NCBI GenBank assembly: GCA_016946835.1
Contig: JACVTC010000145.1
Coordinates: 240,001 to 302,500, forward strand
DNA length: 62,500 nucleotides
Direction: 5' to 3'
Source of the DNA: Neocallimastix lanati (nom. inval.)
Taxonomy: Eukaryota; Neocallimastigomycota; Neocallimastigomycetes; Neocallimastigales; Neocallimastigaceae
Of this stretch, positions 1 through 17,758 are shown piece by piece. The translations under genes were made by a program, and so were the position numbers. Under the pieces are notes generated by a model that worked only from the letters and a program-made list of their open reading frames with translations, searched no databases and was not told the origin of the DNA. Numbering within the stretch: position 1 is the first letter of the stretch; every line of letters begins with the position of its first letter.

Positions 1-131
1 ACTTCTATTTATTTATTTAATAAATATTTCAATTTCAAATAGATTAAATAGGAAATCACTTATTAATTTCACTTTCTCCCAATCTTTTATGATATATTTA
101 TATATTCTAATAAATTTCTTTATTTACTTAC

Positions 132-321
132 CAACAAAATGATTTAAACATAACTAAAATATATAAATAAATTTAAATTATTAAATAAATAAAAATTCTT
201 TTTTTTTTTTTTAACAAAGTATAGAAATTATTAATTTTTTTATTCAACTATTTACCTGGATAGTAAGAGCAGTTTTACCAACACCACCATCACCTAATAC
301 GACTAAACGATATAAAGTCAT
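132..321 (-). CDS. Ras-family small GTPase, first two exons (3' part off window)
   Basis: Exon 1 (321-256) encodes 22 residues, MTLYRLVVLGDGGVGKTALT followed by IQ, ending in CAG before GTAAAT. Exon 2 is a 22-nt mini-exon (153-132) reading LCLNHFV plus one base, between TTTTAG and GTAAGT. The joined peptide is the classic Ras N-terminus: the G1/P-loop is GDGGVGKT, with Asp where mammalian Ras has Ala at the second position, as in fungal Ras2/RasB-type proteins (family knowledge). Such proteins are membrane-anchored GTP switches controlling growth and morphogenesis. The switch regions, G4/G5 motifs and any CAAX box lie beyond the left edge, so class and completeness cannot be judged. Positions 1-131 look intronic. 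The family is near certain; the Ras subfamily is less so. Confidence 0.9.
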
Positions 322-2489
322 CTTATTTTACAAAAAAAATATTTATATATCTAAAAAAACTATAAATTTATTTATATAATAAAAATTTTCGTTAGTTTAT
401 ACAGTCAACTTATTTTTAAATATATATTTAAATATATATATTTAAAAAAAAAAAATTGAAATAGACATATAATTAATATTTTCGTTCGTTCTATTTTATT
501 TATTAAACATATTCAATTTAATTAATTTTTTTAATTTATCTATTTGCTTTTATTTTTGTTGCTTTTATTGCGATTTAATTTGTTTCAATAGTATAAATTC
601 CATTAATCTATAAAAATTTCTTTGTTTCAATATTATTTAATTCCTTTTATATATATTTAGCATTAATTCAAAAAGTAAAAAATACTTTGAATTTATATTG
701 AAAATATTTTATATTTATTTATAATATTTATTTTTATTCATCATCTTTTTTATAATATTTATATCTATATTATTATTATTTTATTTCATATATATAGTAC
801 AGTTTTTATTTTCTTTTATTATTTTTATTTCATTTCCAATACTGTTTAGAAAAAAAAAAAAAAATTATATTAATTTTATTTTGATTATATTTATTTTAAA
901 ATTTTTTTAAAATTTATTTCAATAAACTTTTCGTCTCCTCCTTATTATTTAATTATTTGCTTTTTTTTTTTTTTTTAATTTTATTGTTTATTTGTTTATC
1001 TTTTTTTTTTTTAAAAACTTCATAAATTGATATTCTTTGTTTATTTTAAATTATACTATTATCAAATTTATCAAGAGACATATATTTTTATTAAATATAT
1101 TTAAATATTTTTTTTTATTTATTACTTCATTGCAATGTTCATATAATAACATTTTATTTTTACTTATTAACTTTTTATTTATATTTAATAAATCTCATTT
1201 ATAATTTTTATTTAAATCTTCTATTTATATTTATTATAAAAAATATATATATTTACAATAAAATAAAAGTAATAAAATTTTGGATTGTTTTTTAATTCGC
1301 AATTGATTTTGTCGATTTATTTATATTTTTATTAATTTAAGTTAATCTGTCTTTTGTTTAAATTTTACTTTGTTTTAAAAATTATTTAATTATATTACAA
1401 AATGTTCATTCGTTGATTTTATTTATTTTTAAAATTTTAAAATCTTTTTTTTTTTTTAAGATTAATAAAAAAGTATGTTCCCTTTTTTTATTTTATATAT
1501 TTGTTATAAATAAAAAAGTTCTAAACTACTAATCCTTTCTTATAAATCTTAATTTTATAATAAAAAAAAAAGGTAAAGCAACTAAAATTTTTTTAAAAAA
1601 AATTGAATAATATAAAACAAATAAATAAAAAAAGTGAAGATATAAAAATTTTTTTTTAGTTTATTTTTATTTTTTATTTATTTTTGTATTAATTTTTTTT
1701 ATTATTAAATTAATACTAAAACAATTTATTAAATACTAATAATTAATAATTATTAGTATTTAATAATAATAAAATAATAAATAATATTAACAAAATTTAT
1801 TCTTGATACATAATAATAAAATTTGATTTAAAAAAAAAAAAAATTTTTAAAAATAAAATTTTCTATTATTAATTTTAATTATAATTATAATTATAATTTT
1901 ATAATTATATTTTATTTATTATGTATTATGTATTATTTTTATGTAATATGTATTATGTATTATGTATTATGTATTATGTATTATATATTATATATTATTT
2001 ATTATTTATTATTTATTATTTATTATTTATTATTTATTATTTATTATTTATTATTTATTATTTATTATTTATTAATAAATACTTTTTTTTTTATTATTTA
2101 TTTATTATTTATTATTTTATTATGATTTATGATTTATGATTTATGGATTTATTAATTTATTATATATAATAAAATATAATATTTTTATTATTTAATATTT
2201 ATCATTAATTATTATTTATTAATTATTTATTACATAATATATAAAATATAATATTTATGCTTTATTATTTATTATTTATTATTTGTTATTATTTAGATTA
2301 TTTAATATTCAGTATTTAATATTATATATTTTTAATTTTTAATATTTATTATAAATTATTAATTATTAATTATTAATTATTAATTATTAATTACATAATA
2401 TATAATATATGATTATTTATTTATTATTTATTATTTTATTTATTATTTATTATTTATTATTTTATTTATTATTTATTATTTATTATTTT

Positions 2490-2632
2490 ATTTATTATTT
2501 ATTATTTATTAATAAATACTCTTTTTATTATTTATTATTTATTATTTATTAATAAATACTCTTTTTATTATTTATTATTTATTATTTATTAATAAATACT
2601 CTTTTTATTATTTATTATTTATTATTTATTAT
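2490..2632. repeat. Tandem minisatellite, about 43-bp unit
   Basis: A block of TTATTATTTA repeats ending in AATAAATACTCTTTTT is repeated about three times in direct orientation. A related first copy near 2070-2090 ends in AATAAATACTTTTTTT. Confidence 0.7.
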
Positions 2633-2951
2633 CATTTTATAAGTACTATTAATGTATAAATAATATAATATAATTAATATTTTAAATATAATATACTATT
2701 GATTAGGTAAGTATTTTTCAACATAAAAATATACAGCAATAAGTACAAAATATTTAATATATATAATGAATTATTATTTATTACAATAAATTAAATTTAG
2801 TATTCTAAAAAAAAAAAAAAGTTGTATATTAAATAATTAATTTTAGTATTCTAAAAAAGTGGTGTATTAAATAAATAGATTATACTTTCTAGTATCAGAA
2901 AGTTGTTTTATTTGAACTACCTGAACTATGTTTCCATTATTAGTGATTGAG

Positions 2952-3049
2952 AAGAGAATAGAATCAATAGTACAATATATAAATTCTATCAATTAACAAC
3001 TATTCACTTTTATATTACTTATATATTATAATATTGATTCTATTCTCTT
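2952..3049. repeat. Inverted repeat, 18-bp arms
   Basis: The left arm AAGAGAATAGAATCAATA (2952-2969) is perfectly complementary to TATTGATTCTATTCTCTT (3032-3049), around an AT-rich 62-nt spacer. No open frame is present. It could be a relic of a small inverted-repeat transposon or a stem-loop. Confidence 0.6.
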
Positions 3050-3773
3050 ATAATATATTGTAGATATATTAATCTAATATTCTTTATATTAATTTTATTG
3101 GGATTTATTGTTATAATAAATAACATTAATAAATTTAATTATATATTATATTATTAGTATAAACTAATATACTAACCTATTGGCTAGCAATAATAATGGA
3201 TAATCGAGGAATTTTTTATTAAATAATAATATAATTTAATTATGTTTTAAATTGTACATATAAAACAATATTAATAGATATACTGTAACCAATATATTTA
3301 AATATAATTAATCAAAATTATGTTTTGCTTGTAATTCTATTTTAATTTAATTTATACTTATTTATATCTAATTTTAATATATAATTACAATATATTGTTA
3401 ATATATTGCATTTGAGCTTAGTAATTATGTATTTATAACACTAAATTAGAAATATATTAGCTATATATTACAGTATAAATCAATATATTCTATTATTGTA
3501 GCTAATAGGATGAGTTCCTCTAATACAAAATAGAAAAAAGAATTCTAATCAATTAATGTAATCTTTGCTATTTTATACAATAGTTGTTATTTCTATATAG
3601 CTTATATTAAAAAAGTTTATATATTATATTTTAGAGAGAATTTATTATAATTTTATATATATGATATTAATATTCTATTTTATACATTTTGGAATATGAA
3701 ATATTTCTATTGTTAAGTATGATATTATTTATTTTAAATGCATCATTATTAAATAGAAAATGTTAAATAAGTA

Positions 3774-4012
3774 AATATATTATTATTATGATGATGATAA
3801 TTATGATTATTATAATTATTATATTATTATTTAGTATTATTATTATTATTAATTATTATTAATTATTATTATAAAATTATATAAAATATTAATTATATTA
3901 TTATTATGATGATGATAATTATGATTATTATAATTATTATATTATTATTTAGTATTATTATTATTATTAATTATTATTAATTATTATTATAAAATTATAT
4001 AAAATATTAATA
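3774..4012. repeat. Two-copy tandem duplication, about 118-bp unit
   Basis: The block beginning TTATTATGATGATGATAATT and ending ATATAAAATATTAA occurs twice head to tail with almost no difference, then degenerates into TTA repeats. Confidence 0.7.
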
Positions 4013-4591
4013 AGTATTATTATTATCATTGTTATAAAATGTTATTATTAAGTATTATTATTATTATTACTATTATTTAATTATAAAGTATTATTATTTT
4101 TATTATTATTTTTATTATTTTTATTATTATTATTATTATTTTTATTATTATTATTATTATTTAATTATTAAGTATTATTATTTTTTTCATTATTATTATT
4201 ATTTAGTTATTAAGTATTATTTTTTTATTATTATTAAATAGAAAGAATTATTATTTTTATTATTGTTATTTAATTATAAAGTATTATTTTTATTATTATT
4301 ATTATTTAATTATTTTTATTATTATTATCATTATTTAATTATTAAGTGTTATTATTTTTTTATTATTATTATCGTTATTTATTATTATTATTGTTATTTA
4401 TTATTATTTTTATTATTATTTAATTATTAGTTAATAATTATTATTGTTATTATATTTAATTATTAATTATTAATTTATGATTATTATTTAATTATTAGTA
4501 CTTTTTAATATTATATTGTTAATTATTATTTTTTAATAGTATTATTTAATTATTACTTATTAATTATTATATTGTTAATTATAATTATTAC

Positions 4592-4622
<31 letters not shown>

Positions 4623-6012
4623 GCTATCATTCTATTATTATTAATTATTATTACTATTATTTTTTTATCATCATCATTTAATGTTATCATCGTCACAAAT
4701 TATTATCATATAGTATAACTATTTGTAATTATTATTTATCTATTTTTACTTATTTATTAAATCACTTATTCACTTATTATTTATTCAGTTGTTTATAATT
4801 AAAATCAATTACTAATTGTATATAAATAAAAAAAAGTTTTATTATTAAGTATTAATAAAAAAATATATATATAAACTACTTTAATATAGTTTAATTTTTT
4901 TTTTTTATTAATAATTATCTCTAAACATAATTACAGTTTTATTATTATTATCACCAGTGTCATTGCAATTTCTATTATTATTATTATTATAATTATTTCT
5001 AACCTTTTTACTGATATGCTTAAACTCTCATAAATTATATTATTTATTTATTTATTATTTATTATTTATTTATTTATTTATTTATAAATCTTATTTATTA
5101 ATATTAAAAATATCAATATTTAAATTAACTAAGAAAAATATTTAATAAATTGGAATTTCTATATTTACTAAGCTTTTAATAAAATTAACTCTAATTATTA
5201 TAAAAAAAATAATATTAATTACATTATTAAATAATATTGTATTTTAATTATTAAAAAAAAAAAAAGTTGTTTATTTTTTTTTTTTTTTAATTAATTTAAT
5301 TTGTTAAAAAAAAAAAGGATGATCCACTAAAGTGTAACTTGTGACTCTTTTTAAATTATTTATTATAAATTCTTTTTTTTTTTTTTTTTTTTTTATGAAT
5401 GATTTATTATACAACTTTTCTTTTTTTCTTTAAAAAAAATATATATATTAAAATAAAAAATATTAATAATAAAAAAAAAATGAAATCATGTAATAGCATT
5501 AAGAAAGCAACCATCAATATTTGTAATTGAATATATATAGTTTTTAAATTTTTTCACAAACACAAAAATAGATTATGAACATTATTCAGGTATTTATTTT
5601 AAAATGGTTATTTTTATATTTAATTATTTGATAAAATATATATTATAAAAAATATACATATAACAAAATTAAAAAAAAAATAAAATAAGATATATATCAC
5701 AATAATTTTCAAAAAAAAAAAATTTTTTAATCCTTAAAAGGTAAGTTTAAATATATTTAATAACAATTCTTCTAAGGTAGGTATAAAAAATATATGTAGA
5801 TAAAATAGATTATATAATATTAGTTAAACTATATAATTATTATTATAAAAATTAAAAATCTATATAATACTATATATAATTAATAAAAAAAAAAGTTTTC
5901 TTTAAATATTTTTTTTTAATATCTTAATTCAATTAATAAAATATAGCATAACATATATAATGAATAAAATAAAATAAAAATCAATATAGTTTAAATTTTA
6001 TATCTATTTTTG

Positions 6013-6043
<31 letters not shown>

Positions 6044-7442
6044 CAATTAAAATTTCATAAATATCTCTTTAATGGTATAAATTTAGTATTATTACTCTAA
6101 AACATTGGAAAAAAAATTTAAACAGTAATACTATTCAAATACAATTAAATATCATTTAGTATAGATTTGGTATCATATGTTAATATTTATATATAAATTA
6201 ATAATCAATATTAATTTTTTAATGATATATTGAATCTTTTAATCAAAAAAAAAAAAAAAATCACAATTAAGCTATATATTTGTATAATGACTACCTAATT
6301 ATGAAAAAAAAAAAAAATTCAAATAGTTCATTATTTTCATTAATCAATCATTAATAATGAAATAATGAAACAATAAATCAGTATTATTAATTTATTCCCA
6401 CAATGAACTTTAATAAAATTGAAATTATATTAAAAATTTTGTTGATTTACTTCATTACATTAAAAAAAATATTAAATTAATGGTAAAAATTACAAAATTT
6501 TTTATAAAATTTTCATTTATTTCATTTTGAAATTAAAACAAAAAAATAGAAATCTAAAGACAAAAAAAAAATAAAAAAAAAAAAAATAAAATAAAAAAAA
6601 AAATAAAAAAAAAAAAAATAAAAAATATTTAATAAACCCATTAAACTTTAATTTTTAAAAAATTGGTGAATTTATTAAACTAATTAATTAAACTATAATG
6701 ATTATAATTAAATATATCTAATTTTTTTTTATATGATGATGATGATTATTATTTATTAAATAGTTATATTTAATATTTATATTTATATTTTTCCATTAAT
6801 ATAATATAGTTTGATATTAATAAGGAAAAATAAATATTTTTAATTGAAAATATTTTGACATTTTATGAAATAAAATTAATGAAATTTTAATATTAATTTA
6901 TTTATTCATTTATTTATTTATTCATTTATATTGATTAAAAATTATTATTAAAAAAAAAAAAAAAACATAAATAGGTAATATGTATATTATATAAAAAATA
7001 ATTTATATATATATAATTAATTTGATATTTTTTTTTATTTTATTTTTTTTTGTTATTATAAAATTATATTATTATACAATAAAAATAGTAAAATAAATAT
7101 AATTTGATAATTAATCATTATATCAAATTCTATTTTTTTTTCTCTCTCTTCCTTAGATGCATCATATTTATATATTTTAAAAAGGAACTAATAAAATTTA
7201 GACTAGAGTTAAAACCTTAAAAAAAAAAAAAACTATTAAACATTTAAAATTTAAAAAAAAAAAAAAAAATTATCACAATATGATAAATATATGCCTTTTA
7301 TGATTAGATATTATTTAATTTATTATTAAATAAAATTTTTTAAAAATTTAATATTTATTTAATTGAATATTATATCCCAAAATATTTATGATATATTATT
7401 TATTATTCAATTATTTACAATTTATTATTCAATTATTTACAA

Positions 7443-7610
7443 TTTATTATTGATTATTCAATTATTGATTATTGATTTTTGATTATTGATTATTGATTAT
7501 TGATTATTGATTATTGATTATTGATTATTGATTATTGATTATTGATTATTGATTATTGATTATTGATTATTGATTATTGATTTTTTATTATGGATTATTG
7601 ATTATTGATT
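7443..7610. repeat. Heptanucleotide (GATTATT)n microsatellite
   Basis: About 20 near-perfect copies of GATTATT, with one TTTTTGATT interruption, continuing into TTA/TTTA repeats up to about 7700. Confidence 0.8.
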
Positions 7611-7975
7611 ATTATTTATTATTTATTATTTATTATTTATTTATTTATTATTTATTATTTATTATTTATTATTTATTATTTATTTATTTATTTATTTATG
7701 TTAATATATTTATTTAATCTATTTTCCCTTTTTTTTTTTTTTTTTCAAAATATTATAATATATTTCCTCTTCAATTAATATGTATCTATACATTAGGAAT
7801 CTAATATACATTCTTACATATCCTTTCTTTCCTTTCTTTAAACATAGTTATTTATTTATTTATTTATAAATAGAACTCTTAATTTTCATCATACCTTTCA
7901 TATTTCGTAAAGCGATAAATGAATTGAATTAAGTGGATATAAATGGAAATATTTGTACAACATTTAAAATTCTTT

Positions 7976-8015
<40 letters not shown>

Positions 8016-8636
8016 TTGTTTATTTTTTCATTCATCCTAAATTAAAATAAATATTAATGTTAATATTATTATTTTTAATTATTATTTTATTATTGTACAT
8101 TCTGATTTACATATTTTGAATAGTTTGTACAATACATCTATGAAATAAGAAATAAGAAAATAAAAAAGATTTCAATTTATAAACAATATTCTAACCTATT
8201 ATATTTATTTTATTAATACTATTGTATTATAATAAAAAGGAAACTAAAAAAAAAAGATTTCTTATTTTTTTATTTTTAATAAATTACTAATAAATATAAA
8301 TAATAATGTATTCTTTTCCTTTTTTAAATATATATATATATATATATAATATATACAATATATATATGTATATATTTATATTTCTAGTTAGAAAAACAAA
8401 ACAAAAAAAAAAAAAGGAATAGTAAGAATAAAAGAAAAGAAAAGAAATAAAAGAAACCAGATAGAATTACTGATTAATTAATTAATATTTATTATATATT
8501 GATTTAATTAACTCTGTATACAAAAAAAATAAATAATTAAATAAATTAAAAAAAAAATATTTACAAAAAAAATTAAATAATTAATTAATTAAATTAATAA
8601 ATAAATAGATAGATATAATAAAAGAAATCCATCTAA

Positions 8637-8708
8637 CGAATAGATTTAACCATCTCCATGGAAATAAAGGAATAAATTCCTAACCATAAAATTGTTGATT
8701 GAAAGTTC
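8637..8708 (-). other. Possible orphan terminal exon (hydrophobic)
   Basis: On the minus strand a T-rich tract ending TTTTCAG is followed by a short open frame reading roughly NFQSTILWLGIYSFISMEM, then VKSIR and a stop. It is hydrophobic with a charged tail, like a last transmembrane helix. Base composition is less repetitive than the flanks. No upstream exon was found in the AT repeats to its right, so this is either a coincidence or the remnant of a membrane-protein gene. No family is recognised. Confidence 0.25.
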
Positions 8709-8716
8709 AATAATCT

Positions 8717-8868
8717 GAAAATAAATTATTATTAATCTTACTTCTTTAATATCAGAAAATAAATTATTATTAATCTTACTTCTTTAATAACAGAAAATAA
8801 ATTATTATTAATCTTACTTCTTTAATATCAGAAAATAAATTATTATTAATCTTCTTCTTTAATTTTAA
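8717..8868. repeat. 38-bp minisatellite, four copies
   Basis: The unit GAAAATAAATTATTATTAAT followed by CTTACTTCTTTAATATCA is repeated at 8717, 8755 and 8793, with a fourth diverged copy at 8831. Read on the minus strand every unit carries a GTAAGATT donor-like sequence and a T-rich stretch ending CTG or CAG, so each copy resembles a miniature intron. Confidence 0.8.
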
Positions 8869-9309
8869 ACTAAAAAAGAATATTTTGACAGAAATATATT
8901 ATAATAAATTTAACTATATATTACCATATATATTTTATATACAAAAAAAAAAAAAAAAAAAAGAAAAAGAAAAGGAAAAAGAAACCTATTTATATATAGA
9001 TTTTAATTACATTTTAAATATAAATAACTAAACAATAATATTATTTATAAATATTTATTATTATTTATTATTTATTTATTTATCTATTAAATATTATTAT
9101 TTAATATTTATTTATTTATTATTATTTATTATTTATTTATTTATCTATTAAATATTATTATTATTTAATATTTATTTATTTAATATTATTTATTATTAAA
9201 TATTTTTATTATTTATTATTATTTATTATTTATTAATTATTATTTTTTATTTATTATTATTAAATACTTTTATTATTTATTATTTATTTATTCAATTTTT
9301 ATTATTTAT

Positions 9310-9535
9310 TATTATATATTATATATATATTATTTACTATTATTTATTATTATTTATTATTATTTATTATTATTTATTATTATTTATTATATATATATAT
9401 TATTTACTATTATTTATTATTATTTATTATTATTTATTATTATTTATTATATATATATATTATTTACTATTATTTATTATTATTTATTATTATTCATTAT
9501 TATTTATTATTATTTATTATTATTTATTTATTATT
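9310..9535. repeat. Compound ATT/TATATA minisatellite
   Basis: Three direct copies of a roughly 61-bp block made of a TATATATATATTATTTACTA core followed by ATTATTT units. Confidence 0.7.
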
Positions 9536-9536
9536 A

Positions 9537-9790
9537 ATTCTGGTTCAAACACGTCCTATGACCATTTTCCAGGTTTTCCTCAAAGACGGAATATCGTGGT
9601 TAGGGTCACAGGTAAGTCTGTTCCCCTTAGATATTCGAATAGATACAAAACAAACTGAGAGGGTAGGGTTACATGATTTCATATGTCCATGTGAATATAT
9701 TCTACTAAATTGTAATCTTTCTGACAATTATGTAGTTGCAAGAGAGCTAATACGAAACCCTATGAGTTAGGTTATATTGGAGTTGAAATC
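9537..9790. other. GC-richer island, left part, unidentified
   Basis: About 250 bp of clearly non-repetitive, higher-GC sequence between AT repeats. Short frames exist on both strands (60-70 codons) but neither has a recognisable domain or flanking splice pattern. It does not match the tRNA, U1, U2, U4, U3, SRP or RNase P signatures I know. Together with 10200-10420 it looks like one island interrupted by the inverted-repeat element at 9792-10172. It could be an ncRNA gene or the remnant of a mobile element. Confidence 0.4.
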
Positions 9791-9791
9791 G

Positions 9792-10172
9792 TCATTTTTC
9801 AATGTGGCGTATTTTATATGTGGCTTTTTTAATATTCAAATAATTAATAATCAAATAAATAATATCAAATAATTAATAATCAAATAAATATTAATCAAAT
9901 AAATAATAATTAAATAAATAATGAATATTCTTTTTTTATATATATAATTTATTAATATTCAATTATAAAAATAATTTATTCTAATTCTTTTTTAATAGAA
10001 TATATTATTATTTCTTTTGAAATAGTTATTTAATAATATTTAATTGAAAAAAAAATATTATTGTTTCTTTTAAAATAATAATTATTTATATATTTGTTTA
10101 TGATTATTTAGAATATCTTAAAAATGTATGACTATATTTAAAAAATTTTATACGCCGCATTGCGAAATGCAC
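9792..10172. mobile_element. MITE-like inverted-repeat element
   Basis: The left end CATTTTTCAATGTGGCGTA (9793-9811) matches, inverted, the right end whose reverse complement is CATTTCGCAATGCGGCGTA (near 10152-10170): 16 of 19 positions agree. The 340-bp interior is plain AT sequence without an ORF. Immediately outside the right arm are three 15-bp direct repeats of the form TTGCGAAATACACGA (10160-10204). The right end is similar to sequence at 57495-57545. No target-site duplication was identified with confidence. Confidence 0.55.
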
Positions 10173-10199
10173 AATTGCGAAATACACGATTGTGAAATA

Positions 10200-10420
10200 C
10201 ACGATCCCCAACTCACTTCAAAGAAGCACTAGAAGAAGTAATACTAGTAAAATTATCCAAGATAATATATATATCAGAGTGCCAAAACTGAAAACTCAGT
10301 AAGGACGTCCAGTAGGGGCAATTCTTCCTTTATAAAAGGAAGTATGTGTAACTACCTCAATATTCCCACTACTCCTGAGCGGGGAGCTGAAACCAAGAGC
10401 AGTATACAGCTGAAATAAAA
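10200..10420. other. GC-richer island, right part, with short hairpin
   Basis: Non-repetitive sequence continuing the island at 9537-9790. It contains a perfect short hairpin, CTTCCTTT/AAAGGAAG (about 10325-10343), and a CCTGAGCGGGGAGCTGAAAC segment near 10373. There is no long ORF. It could belong to a structured RNA, but no known RNA family is recognised. Confidence 0.35.
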
Positions 10421-10429
10421 TAAAAAAAA

Positions 10430-10986
10430 ATTTATTATTAATTATTTATTTATTATTATTTATTTATTTATTTATTATTTATTTATTTATTATTTATTAT
10501 TTATTATTTATTATTTATTATTTATTATTTATTATTTATTATTTATTTTATTATTATTTATTATTTATTATTATTTATTATTTATTATTTATTATTTATT
10601 ATTTATTATTTATTATTTATTATTTATTATTTATTATTTATTATTTATTATTTATTGTTTAATTGTTTATAATTATTATTATTACTATTATTATTACTTT
10701 TTTTACATTTTTTTTTACTAAAAAATAATGCTATTTTTATTTTATATATGAATATGCAAAATATGGTTCAAATTCATTAATTTATTAAGAATTTTAAAAA
10801 TTGTATTATTATTTTTTTTTTTTTCATATAAATATTTTATTTAAATATTAGTCTTTAAAAATATAATAACATTATAATAAATATATATATATATATATAT
10901 ATATTTTATTAAGATTTGACAGTGGAATATTTATTGCATAAAAATTTTTAATAATAGCCATCATTGAAATTTAATAATTAAACTTT

Positions 10987-11019
<33 letters not shown>

Positions 11020-11252
11020 GCATTAGTTAATATTATAAATTGATTAAAAAAAAAAAAAAAAAAAAAAGATAAAATAATAACTACTTTTTATTAATAGAAC
11101 ATTAAAGAATTAATGTTATATATGCCATCAACATTAGATATCAATAAAAAATAATATAAATACTCATAATTTTTTTATAATTAAATAAAATTATTTTATT
11201 TCATATAAAAATAAATCTATATATAATTAGAAATGTAATATTAATAATAGTT

Positions 11253-11288
<36 letters not shown>

Positions 11289-12064
11289 TATAAATATAAA
11301 ATTTTTGTTTATTTATTTTAAAGGATTTATTATGTTTATTAAAATAGGATGTGCTATATATTATTTCATATAATTTATATTATATGTATTATTCTCATTA
11401 GATCTTATATCAGAATGATATTTTTATTTATATATATATTCATTAATTAATATATTAATAGTAAAAGTTTCAAAGAGTAATAAAATTATTTTTGTAGATA
11501 TTTTTTTAAAGTATTATTATAAAACGTTATATATATATATGTAAAATAATAAAAATTATATTTTATAAAATTAAAACTTTTGAATTTAATTATAAAATCC
11601 TAACCTTTTCATTAGAATTTGTACTACTATTCATAATTTTTAGTATTAAAATTAAAATTCAATAAATCATTCGATAAAATATAGAATTTGATATTAGTTT
11701 TTTTTAAATAAAAAAAAAAGTATATGATTTATGTATTTTATTTATATTTTATACTCTTAAAATATACTTTTTTTAATTGTTTATTCATATTAAAATAATC
11801 ATATTATCAAAAATTAATATTAAATATTTAAATATATATGTACATATCTATCTATTTATATATATATTTAAATATATATATATAAATAGATAAGATCAGT
11901 CCTATATTGTTGAGGTTCCCTAATTCAATACAAGAGGTGTAAATTAAATAAAGGTTCAATATCATATTCAGCATCTATCTATCTATATATATATTGCAAT
12001 AAGTTTTAGGGACGATATATTACTTTATGGAAGGATAACATAAAATTCATGTCATTACTATAGA

Positions 12065-12102
<38 letters not shown>

Positions 12103-13332
12103 ATTAATAATTTAAATTAGAAGATATGATATATTTTAAAATATTTAAAAAATTTAAATTCAAATCAATATTAGTACAAACTTTCCTTGTTGGAAAGAAA
12201 TATTTTATTTTATTATTTCATTGTATATAGGTATTAAATTTATAAAATAAATATGTAATGTTAAATATATATATATATTTATATATAAAATAATAATAAA
12301 AAAAAATATTTAATAATTCTCAATATTTATATAGAAAATTAGTTAAAAAAACTGATTTAATTAAATTATTATATATATATTTAATAATGAAAATTGTAAT
12401 AAATCAAAAACTAAAAAAAAAAAAAAAAGTTCAAACCATTATTTTATAATATTAGTAATATATATATATTTTTTTAATTGTTATGGATATAAAAATGAAT
12501 TATTAAAATTTTCATTTTTACTTATTATTATTATTAGTTTTGTTGTTGTTAACTGTTCTTTGATTAATTTTTAAGTTTCTATATAATAAATTATAATTTT
12601 CAAAAATTTTGGAAAAAACAAAATAAAAATTTTAAGGTTTTTTTTATTTTTTTTATTTTTTATTTTTTTATTTTATTTTATTTTATTTTGTTATATTATT
12701 ATTAATATTAATATTATTATTTTTGTTATATATAATATCAGTATTATAGTATTTATTAATAAGCATTATAATAGTTTAAAAGAAAAAAAAATCTTTACTT
12801 TATGAATTTATTATAAATGTTAAAAAACTTTAAAAAATTCAAATCATAAAAGAAAAATTAAAAAAAAAAAAAAAAAAAAAAGATGAACATTTGAAGTTTA
12901 TTTATTTATTTTTTTTTTTAAACTATTTATTATAATTATTATATTTATATTAATTGCTATTATTATTGTTGACACTTAATTTTATATTTATATATATTTT
13001 ATTTTCCCTTTTTTATATGATATATATATATATATATTTATATTTTAAACAGTAATACAATTAATCGAAAAATATTTCAAAAAAAAAAAAAAAAGTCATA
13101 ATTAATAATAATAATAATAATAATAGTAATAATATATATATATATATAAATAAAAGAAATAATTATTGTTAACACTATAACATAATCAATATCAACTATC
13201 TGTTTTATATATAATTAATAATTAATATTAATATACTATATTTTGATTATATAATTTTTATTTTTTTATTTTTTATTTTTTATTATTAATATTTCTTCTC
13301 TTCTATTTATTTTTCAATTTACTTTTTCTTAT

Positions 13333-13366
<34 letters not shown>

Positions 13367-13470
13367 CATTCATTTTTATATTACATTATATTATATTATA
13401 TTATTTTTTATTATTTTTTATTTTATTATTTTTTTTTTAATTTTTGGTTTTACACTACTATACTATAATA
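10430..13470. other. AT-rich intergenic stretch
   Basis: TTTA/TTA microsatellites (10440-10660), poly-T runs (10990-11020, 11258-11283, 12067-12099) and AT dinucleotide tracts. A slightly less biased patch at 11885-12060 contains no open frame of note. The last few hundred bases (13260-13470, with a 35-nt poly-T) should include the promoter of the downstream deubiquitinase gene. Confidence 0.6.
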
Positions 13471-13474
13471 ATAA

Positions 13475-17709
<4,235 letters not shown>

Positions 17710-17758
<49 letters not shown>

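Larger units (their letters stand above)
330..8630. other. AT-rich gene-free stretch
   Basis: No convincing exon is seen on either strand. It consists of poly-A/T runs, TTA and TTTA microsatellites (1920-2640, 3780-4660), and a few short less repetitive patches (about 2880-3540, 5480-5600, 7140-7200). The open frames around 1921-2139 are translations of TAT/TTA repeats. The stretch just right of the Ras start must include that gene's promoter, but no specific element can be named. Confidence 0.6.

Noticed and set aside
1921-2139. Tyr/Ile/Leu-rich open frames that look like membrane peptides
   Set aside because: They translate TAT/TTA repeats in two frames at once; no start context or conservation signal.
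9545-9770. Overlapping 60-70-codon ORFs on both strands in the GC island
   Set aside because: Neither has a recognisable domain or gene structure; the island composition itself explains the absence of stops.
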